A stretch of DNA of 64,000 nt, taken from the NCBI RefSeq assembly GCF_947503385.1, contig NZ_CANNDO010000002.1, forward strand, positions 372,001 to 436,000, read 5' to 3'. Positions within the stretch are counted from its first letter, which is position 1, and every line of letters starts with the position of its first letter. Source of the stretch: an uncultured Tateyamaria sp. (GTDB lineage: Bacteria > Pseudomonadota > Alphaproteobacteria > Rhodobacterales > Rhodobacteraceae). Under the pieces are notes generated by a model. It worked only from the letters and a program-made list of their open reading frames with translations. It had not been told where the DNA came from and did no database searches. Position numbers and translations under genes: made by a program. Positions 54,433 through 63,407 of the stretch are shown piece by piece.

Positions 54433-55517
54433 CAGGCGTCCTCCTCCACGGGAAATACAAAGCATTTGTCGCGCCGGATGCGCAGCCACATCACCGTCTC
54501 GGGCTGCGGCAGGAACACGCCCGGCACCGTCGCGCGCATGATCGTCCCATCGTCGTCCAGCCGGAATTCCACGAGGCTTTCATGCCCCATGAATCGCGCC
54601 CGGATCACCTGCGCGCGCGCCGCCGTGCCTTCGGCGGCGGTTGGCGCCGGGCCAACCCCTGCCCGGTCAAAGTCGATCTTCACGTGCTGGGGGCGGAACA
54701 CGATGTCGACATCCGTCCCATCCGGCACGCCGGGGGCAAGGAAGCGACCAAAGGCCGTCATCGCAAGCGCACCTTCAACTTTGGCCCGCAATTTGTTGGC
54801 ATCACTGAAAAAAGCCACGGATTTCTGATCTGCGGGCCGGGTGTAGACGTTGTAAGGCGCGCCGCGCTGTACGATCTGTCCATCGCGCATTAACGCGATT
54901 TCGTCCGCCATGCGCATCGCCTCATCCGGCTCATGCGTGACCAGCAGAACGGCGGTGTCTTCTTCCTTCAGAATGGCAAGTGTTTCGTCCCGGATGCCAT
55001 CGCGCAACCGGTTGTCGAGGCCCGAAAACGGCTCGTCCATCAGCATGATCCGGGGCCGCGGGGCCAGCGCCCGCGCCAGCGCCACGCGCTGCTGCTCTCC
55101 GCCGGACAACTGATGTGGATAGGCATCGATGAACCGTCCCATATGCACCCGGTCCAGCATCTCCGCGACCCGTGCGCGTTTTTCAGCCCGCGTCCCCACC
55201 AGCCCGTAGGCCACGTTGTCGGCCACGCTCAAATGCGGGAACAAGGCAAAGTCCTGAAACATGAGGCCAATCTCACGCCGTTCAGGCGGCACGCGGAACA
55301 CCGTGTCACAGATCAGCGCGCCATCTACGTGGATCTCACCGCTGTCCTGCATCTCGACGCCGGCGATCATCCGCAGCGTGGTGGACTTGCCACAGCCCGA
55401 CGGGCCCAGCAGGCATGTGACCTGCCCCGCCTCGATGCTCAGCGACACCCCATCGACGACCCGCCGGTCGCCAAATGTGCGCACAAGGTTGCGAATTTCC
55501 AGCCGTGGTGCGGTCAC
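54432..55517 (-). CDS. ABC transporter ATP-binding protein, PotA/FbpC-like, without permease
   Basis: This 361-residue ATPase has Walker A LLGPSGCGKSTTLRMIAG near residue 33, Q-loop LMFQDFALFPHL, signature QLSGGEQQRVALARAL, Walker B IMLMDEPFSGLD, and a C-terminal TOBE-like domain (from about 240). This is the layout of polyamine/iron importers. No permease or binding protein gene is next to it; it is coupled to the Lin0512-like pair. Confidence 0.88.
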   Translation of the reverse strand: MTAPRLEIRNLVRTFGDRRVVDGVSLSIEAGQVTCLLGPSGCGKSTTLRMIAGVEMQDSGEIHVDGALICDTVFRVPPERREIGLMFQDFALFPHLSVADNVAYGLVGTRAEKRARVAEMLDRVHMGRFIDAYPHQLSGGEQQRVALARALAPRPRIMLMDEPFSGLDNRLRDGIRDETLAILKEEDTAVLLVTHEPDEAMRMADEIALMRDGQIVQRGAPYNVYTRPADQKSVAFFSDANKLRAKVEGALAMTAFGRFLAPGVPDGTDVDIVFRPQHVKIDFDRAGVGPAPTAAEGTAARAQVIRARFMGHESLVEFRLDDDGTIMRATVPGVFLPQPETVMWLRIRRDKCFVFPVEEDA

Positions 55518-55553
55518 CGTGACACATTCCCGATTAAAACAGTCGGTGGCGTA

Positions 55554-56909
55554 TCAGGCCCGCCGCGCCCCCGCAAGCACTGCGGCAAATCCCACCGCCA
55601 GAACGACCAAGCAAATCACCAGCAGCTGTTCGTATTTGTGCCCGTCGGGCAGCACGCCCGCAAACAGTGGCCAGCCGCGTCCAAAATAGGCGAAGGCTCC
55701 CGCTGCGGCCGCCCCAAACGCCATGAGATACGCCCAAAGCGCCACGCGCCGTCGCATGACCAGCCCCACAATCAGCACCGGCGTCAGGAACAGCGAAGCG
55801 GTGCCGCTGACGGCGACCGCATCGAACAGCGTCGCATTGCCCCACACCGTAAGCAACGCGCCCAACGCCATGAACACCACCATGACCACACGCCCGCCGC
55901 GCAATGACCGGGGCGCCCAGCGCAACTCTTCAACCACCAGCCGGGCTGCGGAGGCCAACGCTGAATCAAGCGTGGACAGCGCCGAGACCAGCAGCGACAG
56001 CATCAGCGCGGCAAAAACCCATGTGGGAAACATCTGTCCCCATGTGCCGATCAATTCGGACTGGTACGCGGCCCCGACGAGGCTGGCCTGAATGCCAAAA
56101 AACCCGAACCCCACAATCAACAGCGTCGACAGCCAAAACGCATGGAGAAATGACCGCCGTGTCGTGTCCTCGTCCGCGAGAAAACCGCGATCCATCATCA
56201 CCGGATCATGCGCGGGGTAGGAAAACACCTGAAGCGCCGCCACCGCCAACAACACCCAGCCGTTATATGCCCCTGCCGTGCCGGGCGCAGTTAAAACCGC
56301 ACCCCAAGAGAATTCGGCGCAAAGAATCAGATACAAAAACGCCACAGCAAATACGGCCAGAAACACCGCCATTTGCGCCACATCCGTCCGTAGGGCAGCC
56401 CCCAACCCGCCCCATGCCGAATAGGCAAGACCGACCACAGCCACGACCAGAATAGCTGTGGTGCCGCCACCCGCAATCACTGCGCTGGCGATCAGGCCGA
56501 CGACCAACAGATTGGCAAACACTTCCGACAGAAGCCGGAGCGCGATCACGACGTTGTAGGCGCTTGTGCCCACAGGCCCGAACCCCGCCCGCAACCAGTC
56601 TTGCACCGACGTGGCCCCGCGCGCGCGCAGCCGTCCCACGATGAACCCGCCGGTCAGGAAACTGCCGTAATACGCGGCATAAGCCAGCGTCCCGGCAATC
56701 CCATAGAAATAGCCGAGGATTGCGGCATTCATCAGGCTGCGGGCAAAAATCCACGTGGTGACCTGACTGAGGACCAGCACCCACAAGCCCGGTGCCCGTC
56801 CCGCCATGCGACCAGAGAAAAACCCCTCTACGCTCGCCCGGTGCGGGGCGGACAGCACGCTGACCCCGATCAGCAATGTAAACAGGGCGATCAGGAGCAA
56901 TGGAGACAT
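55554..56909 (-). CDS. Sodium:solute symporter family protein
   Basis: This 451-residue protein has about 12-13 membrane helices of the SSS family. Seen are FFSGRMAGRAPGLWVLVLSQ, the AYYGSFLTGGFIVGRL region, SAWGGLGAALRTDVAQMAVF, and the LVSALSTLDSALASAARLVVEEL signature-like segment (Na+ site serines). The solute is unknown. It lies 36 bases upstream of the orphan ATPase. Confidence 0.85.
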   Translation of the reverse strand: MSPLLLIALFTLLIGVSVLSAPHRASVEGFFSGRMAGRAPGLWVLVLSQVTTWIFARSLMNAAILGYFYGIAGTLAYAAYYGSFLTGGFIVGRLRARGATSVQDWLRAGFGPVGTSAYNVVIALRLLSEVFANLLVVGLIASAVIAGGGTTAILVVAVVGLAYSAWGGLGAALRTDVAQMAVFLAVFAVAFLYLILCAEFSWGAVLTAPGTAGAYNGWVLLAVAALQVFSYPAHDPVMMDRGFLADEDTTRRSFLHAFWLSTLLIVGFGFFGIQASLVGAAYQSELIGTWGQMFPTWVFAALMLSLLVSALSTLDSALASAARLVVEELRWAPRSLRGGRVVMVVFMALGALLTVWGNATLFDAVAVSGTASLFLTPVLIVGLVMRRRVALWAYLMAFGAAAAGAFAYFGRGWPLFAGVLPDGHKYEQLLVICLVVLAVGFAAVLAGARRA

Positions 56910-57013
56910 GAAAGAGGTCTTTCCGCAGGCAAGGTGACCTGCGGCCTAGCAGGCAGGCCAAGCCCGCGCTACCGGGGGTGACGCGGTTGTGAACCTATTG
57001 GTTCCTTTCGTGA

Positions 57014-58147
57014 TCAGCGTGCTTGGATGTCAAACGTACCGCTGGCGCGGTCCACTCCGTTCACCTGCACCACCAGCCCGTGTGTGCCGGGATGCAATTC
57101 GAATGTGGTCGCGTTGGCCTTTAGCATATGCGCCTTTGTCAGGATCAACGGCTGGCCCTCTGTCACGCGGGCGACTTTCAGTTTGAACACTTTTTCACCG
57201 CTGCGCCCGCCGGGGCGGGCAAAACGGATGCGGTAATCGACGATGACCGGTGTCACATCCTGCGCAGACAACGCCACGCGAAACCGCAGCGCGTCGCCCA
57301 AATTCACCTCCGGCGTCTCAATGACCAAATCCGCCGCGACGTCGGCGTCACTGCGATACCCCAGCATCTCCATCGCGCCCGGATGCCCGTCCTTGACCAA
57401 CGTGCGCAGCGCGTGACGCCGCATCCAGTCGCGTTCCTTGGCAGACTGCGTGGCATCCGCATTCCACGACCTCAGGCGCCCCAGTACCGCCTCTGGCTCG
57501 GATTTGGCGACGTCATTCAGGTGATTGGCCACCGACCGCGTGACGAACCGCGTCGGGTCCGCCTGCAGGCGGTCCAGCAAAGGCAGGGTTTGGTCGCTGG
57601 TCAGGTCCACCTTGCGCGCCCACGGCAGTTTGGGCCGCGTGCCTTCGCTCACCAGACGGCGCACGTGGTAATTGTCATCCTCGGCCCATTTGCGGAGCCG
57701 CGCCAGCGTCTGCTCCGGCCAACGGTTGAGGAACGGGCGGATGTAGAACTCCATCGAAAACCGCTGGGTCGCGGCGTGGAGCAGGTCAAGCGCCCGCTCC
57801 CGGTGATCCTCCAACCCGTGGCGCGCCGCCAGCACGCCGGGCACTGCATGGATAAAGCGGCCAAAGTCATCGTCGCGCAGGCCGGGGTCCAACCGGGGCG
57901 GCAGTGCCGCCTCCAGCTGGTCGGCCATGGTTGGAAAATCCGGTGCCAGATAGGGCTCCAGACAATCGGCGAACCAGTCAAGGCACGCCACCAGCGTACG
58001 CTCTTTGACGCCCGAAAGGGCGGCGGTGTGAAACGCGTCGCGGTCAAATCCCGGCACTGCGGCGGCGAAGTCATCCGCCAAATCCCCCAGACTGTCCGCA
58101 TTGAACAGCTGATCCTTGAGCGAGAATGTCGGCGCGGCTTTGGCCAT
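57014..58147 (-). CDS. DNA alkylation repair protein (AlkC/AlkD-like HEAT-repeat)
   Basis: This 377-residue all-helical protein has the HEAT-like region (NRWPEQTLARLRKWAEDDNYHVRRLVSEGTRPKLPWA split, FVTRSVANHLNDVAKSEP). A C-terminal beta domain lies at about 270-377. The layout matches AlkC-type glycosylases that remove alkylated adenines. ATG 58147 follows AAGGAG; a longer upstream start is rejected. Confidence 0.8.
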   Translation of the reverse strand: MAKAAPTFSLKDQLFNADSLGDLADDFAAAVPGFDRDAFHTAALSGVKERTLVACLDWFADCLEPYLAPDFPTMADQLEAALPPRLDPGLRDDDFGRFIHAVPGVLAARHGLEDHRERALDLLHAATQRFSMEFYIRPFLNRWPEQTLARLRKWAEDDNYHVRRLVSEGTRPKLPWARKVDLTSDQTLPLLDRLQADPTRFVTRSVANHLNDVAKSEPEAVLGRLRSWNADATQSAKERDWMRRHALRTLVKDGHPGAMEMLGYRSDADVAADLVIETPEVNLGDALRFRVALSAQDVTPVIVDYRIRFARPGGRSGEKVFKLKVARVTEGQPLILTKAHMLKANATTFELHPGTHGLVVQVNGVDRASGTFDIQAR

Positions 58148-58222
58148 GGCGGGCTCCTTGTCTGTGTAGCGCCAAAGATGCACGACATTCGTGCCACGTT
58201 TTGGCAGCAGGCGCGGCGCGCC

Positions 58223-59002
58223 CTAGATCGTTGCCAAGGTCGCCCCGCCATCCAGCAGCAGATTCTGCCCCACAATGAAACCGGCATGTTGCGAGCACAG
58301 GAATGCGCAGGCTGCGCCAAACTCTTCGCGCGTGCCGTAGCGCCCGGCGGGAATCGTTGCCGCGCGCTGCGCGCGCGCTTCGTCCAGTGTGATGCCTTGG
58401 GCGGCCACCACCCCACCATCCAGCGCGTCCGCGCGGTCTGTTGCGTGAATGCCGGGCAGCAAATTGTTGATCGTGACGCCCGATCCGGCCACTTGCCGCG
58501 ACGTGCCCGCGACATAACCCGTCAGTCCCGTGCGCGCGGAATTGGACAGGCCCAGCACCGCGATCGGCGCTTTCACCGATTGCGAGGTGATGTTGACGAC
58601 CCGCCCCCAACCGCGATCCATCATGCCCGGCACAAGCGCCTTGATCAGCGCAATGGGGGCCAGCATGTTGGCGTCCAGCGCTTTGATGAAATCGTCACGG
58701 TCCCAATCCGTCCACATGCCCGGTGGCGGGCCGCCCGCGTTGTTCACCAAAATGTCCACATCCCCGGCGGCCTCCAGAACCTGCGCCTGTCCCGCATCTG
58801 TTGACACGTCTGCGGCCACGGTTGTCACCTCGACACTGTGCGCCGAACGAATGGCCTCTGCCGAGGCCTCCAGCGCATCGGAGCCGCGCGCATTCATCAC
58901 CAGATGCACGCCCGCTGCCGCGAGCGCCTCAGCGCAGCCCTGGCCCAACCCTTTGGATGATGCACATACAAGCGCGCGCTTGCCAGCAATTCCCAGATCC
59001 AT
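58223..59002 (-). CDS. SDR-family protein with substituted catalytic residues
   Basis: This 259-residue Rossmann protein has a cofactor loop CASSKGLGQGC, NNAG (87-90), catalytic-type Ser140 and GLSNSARTGL, where Ser153 and Arg157 replace the usual Tyr and Lys of YxxxK. The C-terminus FIVGQNLLLDGG is typical. This substitution recurs in a subgroup of 3-oxoacyl-ACP-reductase-like proteins. The reaction is unknown. Confidence 0.85.
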   Translation of the reverse strand: MDLGIAGKRALVCASSKGLGQGCAEALAAAGVHLVMNARGSDALEASAEAIRSAHSVEVTTVAADVSTDAGQAQVLEAAGDVDILVNNAGGPPPGMWTDWDRDDFIKALDANMLAPIALIKALVPGMMDRGWGRVVNITSQSVKAPIAVLGLSNSARTGLTGYVAGTSRQVAGSGVTINNLLPGIHATDRADALDGGVVAAQGITLDEARAQRAATIPAGRYGTREEFGAACAFLCSQHAGFIVGQNLLLDGGATLATI

Positions 59003-59136
59003 GATGTCTCTCCCCATTTGGATGTTTGACCAGAGGTAACGCGCCGCTCAACAATGCGCCAGCAAAACGCCGAACCGTTGACCGAACAGCGCCACAATCC
59101 TAGGCTAAGCGTTCTCGAAACCCCGAGCACACGCCC

Positions 59137-60138
59137 ATGACACCGACCAACGCCAGCCCCGCCCAGAGCCTGCCCGTGTACCGCGCCGATGCGCTGCACG
59201 TGAGCGATGGTGCGAACCGGGGCGACACGCTGGGCTGTGGCGATGACCTGATGCTAGACGACGTCTATACGCTGGCACCGGATGCCGCGACCGAACGTCT
59301 GTCCCTGCACGCCACGGATGCCGCTCATATGACCGTTGCGGCCGACAGCCCGCTGGGCACTCCGGGCGCGGCCATCCACCTTGATTGTGCCATAACGCTG
59401 ATGCCGCCCGACGGGATCGTCACCGACGCTATCGTGCTGGTCGAGGTCGACAGCGATGGTAATATCGAGGCAGTGTACCTGCTGCCGCTGGCAGCACTGC
59501 TGCCCATGACGCCCTATGCGCTGGTTGGCATCGACCCCGCAGGGGCGCGCGAAAAGTTTGCCCACCTTGCCTGCGCGCGGTTCACCCGCGGCACCCACAT
59601 CACTATGGCATCGGGCGCGCAAACACCGATTGAGGATCTCAAACCCGGCGACCGCGTTCTGACCCGCAACGACGGGGTGCAGGCGCTGCGCTGGATCGGC
59701 CAGTCCACCGTGCGCGCAGTGGGCGATTTTGCCCCGATCCGCATCCGGGCGGGCACGCTGAACAATCTGCACGATCTGGTCGTGTCGCCCGATCACCGCC
59801 TGTTCATCTATCAACGCAGCGACAAGCTGGGCGCGGGCCGCTCTGAATTGCTGGTCAAGGCGCGGCTGCTTGTGAACGGCGACAGCGTGGTGGTGCAGGA
59901 CGGAGGCTTTGTCGACTATTTCGAACTGCTGTTCGACACGCACCAGATCATCTATGCCGAGGGCATTGCCGCGGAATCCATGCTGGTCAACACCCGCACC
60001 ACGCCGGTGGTCCCGGATGAGGTGCGCGCCGTGATCGCGCCACACAGCCAAAACGGGCTGTCCGGGCTCGACGTGACCGAAACGCTGCTCGACCGGCCTG
60101 ATGCCGCCGAAATCCTGCGCCGTGCATCAATGCGCTAA
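59137..60138 (+). CDS. Hint domain protein C with the nucleophile cysteine replaced
   Basis: This 333-residue protein has a Ser/Asp-rich N-domain (1-140). The Hint_2-type domain starts RFTRGTHITMASGAQTPIEDL, where Arg148 occupies the position of the Cys in the other two Hint proteins (CFGPGT, CFAAGT). LKPGDRVLTRNDG, LRWIGQST, LVVSPDHRLFI and FDTHQIIYAEGIAAESML are retained. Self-cleavage through a thioester would not be expected. No signal peptide is seen. Confidence 0.8.
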   Translation: MTPTNASPAQSLPVYRADALHVSDGANRGDTLGCGDDLMLDDVYTLAPDAATERLSLHATDAAHMTVAADSPLGTPGAAIHLDCAITLMPPDGIVTDAIVLVEVDSDGNIEAVYLLPLAALLPMTPYALVGIDPAGAREKFAHLACARFTRGTHITMASGAQTPIEDLKPGDRVLTRNDGVQALRWIGQSTVRAVGDFAPIRIRAGTLNNLHDLVVSPDHRLFIYQRSDKLGAGRSELLVKARLLVNGDSVVVQDGGFVDYFELLFDTHQIIYAEGIAAESMLVNTRTTPVVPDEVRAVIAPHSQNGLSGLDVTETLLDRPDAAEILRRASMR

Positions 60139-60150
60139 AGCGCCGGGCGA

Positions 60151-60164
60151 TTGAGCAAAATCAA
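60151..60164 (+). promoter_or_regulatory. Perfect FNR-type box TTGA-N6-TCAA
   Basis: TTGAGCAAAATCAA lies 57 bases upstream of the universal stress protein ATG. It fits FnrL/FNR activation under low oxygen. Confidence 0.7.
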
Positions 60165-60221
60165 GGCGTCCTGATCCCCTGCCCGCCACCATGTGTCCAA
60201 GCGAAACACAAGGGACGTGCG

Positions 60222-61061
60222 ATGCCAAAGCTGACCAACATTCTCGTGGCCACAGACATGTCACCACGGTCGGACCGCGCGGTGCGCCGGGCGTTCGATC
60301 TGGCGCGCACGCACGGCTTGCCGGTGACCGTACTGATGGTGCTGGACGACGCCATGCCTGCCGATCTGACGGACATGTTGCACGCCAAGGCCGAGATGGA
60401 ACTGGACAGGTTTGTGGCCACCCTCGGTGACGGCGTGGCCCATGACATTGTGATCCGCGTGGGCGACCCGACACATGAAATCCTGCACTACGCCCACAAT
60501 GATGCGCTGTGCCTGCTGGTGATGGGTATACACCGCCCCCGGCCCTTTCTTGACACGCTGCGCGAAACCACAATGCAGCGGATTGTAAGGCGGACGTCAA
60601 ATCCCGTGCTGCTGGTCAAGGATGCGGTCGATCACAGCTATGACAAGGTGGTGGCGGCCTGCGATTTCTCGCCTGCAAGTACCGCGTCCCTCAAACTTGC
60701 CCTGTCGCTCAACCGACATGCAAAGGCCCGGCTGATCCACGCGCTGCATGTGCCCTATAGCGGAATGTTGGGCCAGACATCTGCGGCGGCGGCAGACCTT
60801 GCCAATGCCTTCCACAAGGAGGCGGTCACTCAGGACGTCGCGTGGCGCGCCACAGCCGACTTGCCCGCGGGCGCGGGCAAGACCGAGATCATGCCGGGAT
60901 CACCCTATCCCATCCTGTGCGGCCTCGCGGATTGCGGCGATGCGGATCTGATCGCCGTTGGCGCGCACGGTCGCGTGGGGTCGGCCCGTGCGATTTTGGG
61001 TTCATTGTCGATCGATCTGATGCGTGACCCGCCCTGCGATGTTCTGATCGCGCGACCTTGA
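60222..61061 (+). CDS. Tandem universal stress protein
   Basis: This 279-residue protein has two Usp domains (about 1-145 and 146-279). The second ends with GAHGRVGSARAILGSLS, the ATP-binding G-x2-G-x9-G(S) motif. The first has LLVMGIHRPRPFLDTLRETTMQRIVRR, a less canonical loop. The upstream FNR box suggests anaerobic induction, as is usual for Usp genes in this group. Confidence 0.88.
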   Translation: MPKLTNILVATDMSPRSDRAVRRAFDLARTHGLPVTVLMVLDDAMPADLTDMLHAKAEMELDRFVATLGDGVAHDIVIRVGDPTHEILHYAHNDALCLLVMGIHRPRPFLDTLRETTMQRIVRRTSNPVLLVKDAVDHSYDKVVAACDFSPASTASLKLALSLNRHAKARLIHALHVPYSGMLGQTSAAAADLANAFHKEAVTQDVAWRATADLPAGAGKTEIMPGSPYPILCGLADCGDADLIAVGAHGRVGSARAILGSLSIDLMRDPPCDVLIARP

Positions 61062-61246
61062 GCCACAACATACTTTGCCGGTCTGGCGGCTGCCGGGGAT
61101 ATGGCGGGCCATCTGTGTAGAAACGCGCCACATCAGAAACGATGCAGCGCGGCTGAAGCCCAACCGCGCGCACCATCTGTACCGAAGCGCCGGTCACAGC
61201 CGGACACGGTGCACCCCACCGCATCCGGTTGCGCCGCCAAAGCGGA

Positions 61247-61612
61247 TCACGAGGCGTAAAAGAACTCCTCCCGCGCGATCTTGCCACCCGCCACGTGGTA
61301 CACGGCGACCTCTTTCATGTCCGAGACTTCGCCGGTTTCCTTGTTCTTGGCCTTCACCTCGAAAATCACGGCAAAACGGTCGTCACCATGGGGGTATGGG
61401 TCCGACACGTCGGTTTCGAGCATCTCGAACGTGCTGTCCCACCATGCGTGCTTGCCCTTGAGCGCGGCCATGCCGACGGCTTCGCGGCCCATGCCGTGAT
61501 CCACAGGTTCAACCGATACGACGTCTTCGGCATACAGCGCGCCGAGGTTTTCCGTTTCCTTGCCGGTGCGGCATCCGTCCACCAGTTTTTGCGCGATCTC
61601 GTCGAGGGTCAT
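61247..61612 (-). CDS. SnoaL-like / NTF2-fold protein
   Basis: This 121-residue small protein has GALYAEDVVSVEPVDHGMGREAV and FAVIFEVKAKNKETGEVSDMKEVAVYHVAGGKIAREEFFY split, the SnoaL-like cone-fold pattern. The substrate, if any, is unknown. It is a lone gene convergent with usp. Confidence 0.8.
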   Translation of the reverse strand: MTLDEIAQKLVDGCRTGKETENLGALYAEDVVSVEPVDHGMGREAVGMAALKGKHAWWDSTFEMLETDVSDPYPHGDDRFAVIFEVKAKNKETGEVSDMKEVAVYHVAGGKIAREEFFYAS

Positions 61613-61770
61613 GGGTCTGTCCTTCCAATTAAGTGAATGCCCACTGCCTAGCTCCCAATGCTGACAGATTTTGTCACCAGGCTGTCAGGGCGCACCGAAA
61701 TGGCGCGTGGCGTGTGTCGGCATGTGTGCCGCTGCTTGTCCCCTTGGGTTCGCCCCGATATACGGCGCTC

Positions 61771-63381
61771 ATGTTGGACAACCGCCCTGAATTGCCGCCC
61801 GAAATTGCCCGCCGCCGGACCTTTGCGATCATCTCGCACCCGGACGCGGGCAAGACCACATTGACCGAGAAATTCCTGCTCTTTGGCGGGGCCATTCAGA
61901 TGGCCGGTCAGGTGCGCGCGAAAGGTGAGGCGCGTCGCACGCGGTCAGACTTTATGGCGATGGAAAAGGACCGCGGGATTTCTGTCTCGGCCTCGGCCAT
62001 GTCCTTTGATTTCACAAGCAAAACCAACACGTTCCGGTTCAACCTTGTAGACACACCCGGCCACTCGGACTTTTCCGAAGACACCTACCGGACACTCACC
62101 GCAGTGGATGCCGCGATTATGGTGATCGACGGGGCCAAGGGTGTGGAAAGCCAGACACAAAAGCTGTTCGAAGTGTGCCGCCTGCGCGACCTGCCAATCC
62201 TGACGTTCTGTAACAAGATGGACAGGGAAAGCCGCGACACCTTTGAGATCATTGACGAAATCCAAGAAAACCTCGCCATTGACGTAACGCCTGCGTCTTG
62301 GCCGATCGGCGTTGGCCGCGACTTTATCGGCTGCTACGACATCCTGCGCGACCGGCTTGAACTGATGGACCGCGCCGACCGCAACAAGGTCGCGGAAAGC
62401 ATTGAGATCAACGGCCTCGACGATCCAAAACTGGCGGATCACGTGCCCGAAGCGCAGTTGAACCAACTGCGGGAAGAGCTTGAAATGGCGCGTGAATTGC
62501 TGCCCCCGCTGGATGCTGAGGCGATGTTGCAGGGTACGTTGACCCCGATCTGGTTCGGTTCGGCGATCAATTCCTTTGGCGTCAAGGAACTGATGGAAGG
62601 CATCGCGCGCTACGGGCCGGAGCCGCAGATTCAAAGCGCAGAGCCGCGCCAGATTCTACCAGAGGAATCAAAGGTTTCCGGCTTTGTCTTCAAAGTGCAG
62701 GCCAACATGGACCCCAAGCACCGCGACCGCGTGGCCTTTGTCCGCATGGCCTCTGGTCACTTCAAACGCGGCATGAAGCTGACCCATGTGCGGTCGAAAA
62801 AACCGATGGCCATTTCAAATCCGGTGATGTTCCTCGCCTCTGACCGTGAATTGGCCGAAGAGGCATGGGCCGGTGATATCATTGGCATCCCCAACCACGG
62901 CCAGTTGCGCATCGGCGACACGCTGACCGAGGGCGAGGCGCTGCGTGTCACCGGCATCCCCAGCTTTGCGCCGGAACTGCTGCAAGGTGTGCGCGCGGGT
63001 GATCCGCTCAAGGCAAAACATCTGGAAAAAGCACTCATGCAGTTTGCCGAGGAAGGTGCCGCCAAGGTGTTCAAGCCGTCCATCGGGTCAGGCTTTGTCG
63101 TCGGTGTTGTGGGTGCGCTGCAATTCGAAGTGCTCGCCAGCCGGATCGAACTGGAATACGGGCTGCCCGTACGGTTCGAACAATCGCAGTTTACCTCGGC
63201 GCGGTGGGTGAACGGTGACAAACAAGCCATTGATAAGTTTACAGATTCCAACAAGCAACACATCGCGCACGACCATGACGGCGACATCGTTTACCTCACG
63301 CGGTTGCAATGGGACATCGACCGGGTGGCGCGCGATTATCCGGACGTGACCCTGACTGCCACCAAGGAGATGATGGTCTGA
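61771..63381 (+). CDS. prfC: Peptide chain release factor 3
   Basis: This 536-residue GTPase recycles RF1/RF2 from the ribosome. It has G1 HPDAGKTTLTEK, G3 DTPGHSDFSEDTYRTL, G4 NKMDRESRD, followed by the EF-G-like domains. Length is near 530. ATG 61771 begins MLDNRPELPPEIARRRTFA; the longer 5' frame is rejected. Confidence 0.97.
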   Translation: MLDNRPELPPEIARRRTFAIISHPDAGKTTLTEKFLLFGGAIQMAGQVRAKGEARRTRSDFMAMEKDRGISVSASAMSFDFTSKTNTFRFNLVDTPGHSDFSEDTYRTLTAVDAAIMVIDGAKGVESQTQKLFEVCRLRDLPILTFCNKMDRESRDTFEIIDEIQENLAIDVTPASWPIGVGRDFIGCYDILRDRLELMDRADRNKVAESIEINGLDDPKLADHVPEAQLNQLREELEMARELLPPLDAEAMLQGTLTPIWFGSAINSFGVKELMEGIARYGPEPQIQSAEPRQILPEESKVSGFVFKVQANMDPKHRDRVAFVRMASGHFKRGMKLTHVRSKKPMAISNPVMFLASDRELAEEAWAGDIIGIPNHGQLRIGDTLTEGEALRVTGIPSFAPELLQGVRAGDPLKAKHLEKALMQFAEEGAAKVFKPSIGSGFVVGVVGALQFEVLASRIELEYGLPVRFEQSQFTSARWVNGDKQAIDKFTDSNKQHIAHDHDGDIVYLTRLQWDIDRVARDYPDVTLTATKEMMV

Positions 63382-63407
63382 ACGGAGCCGACACACCCAC
63401 GCTCACC

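Noticed and set aside
56991..57004. GAACC-N4-GGTTC inverted repeat between the symporter and AlkC-like genes
   Set aside because: The arms are only 5 bp and it lies at the 3' side of one gene and upstream of the other, so chance is a sufficient explanation.
57128..58804. Long plus-strand open frame opposite the AlkC-like and SDR genes
   Set aside because: It is antisense to two genes with clear motifs and its residue use is arginine-, glutamine- and histidine-heavy.
61062..61246. Possible small gene between the universal stress protein and SnoaL-like genes
   Set aside because: The two genes converge here, and no frame or hairpin with supporting signals is present.
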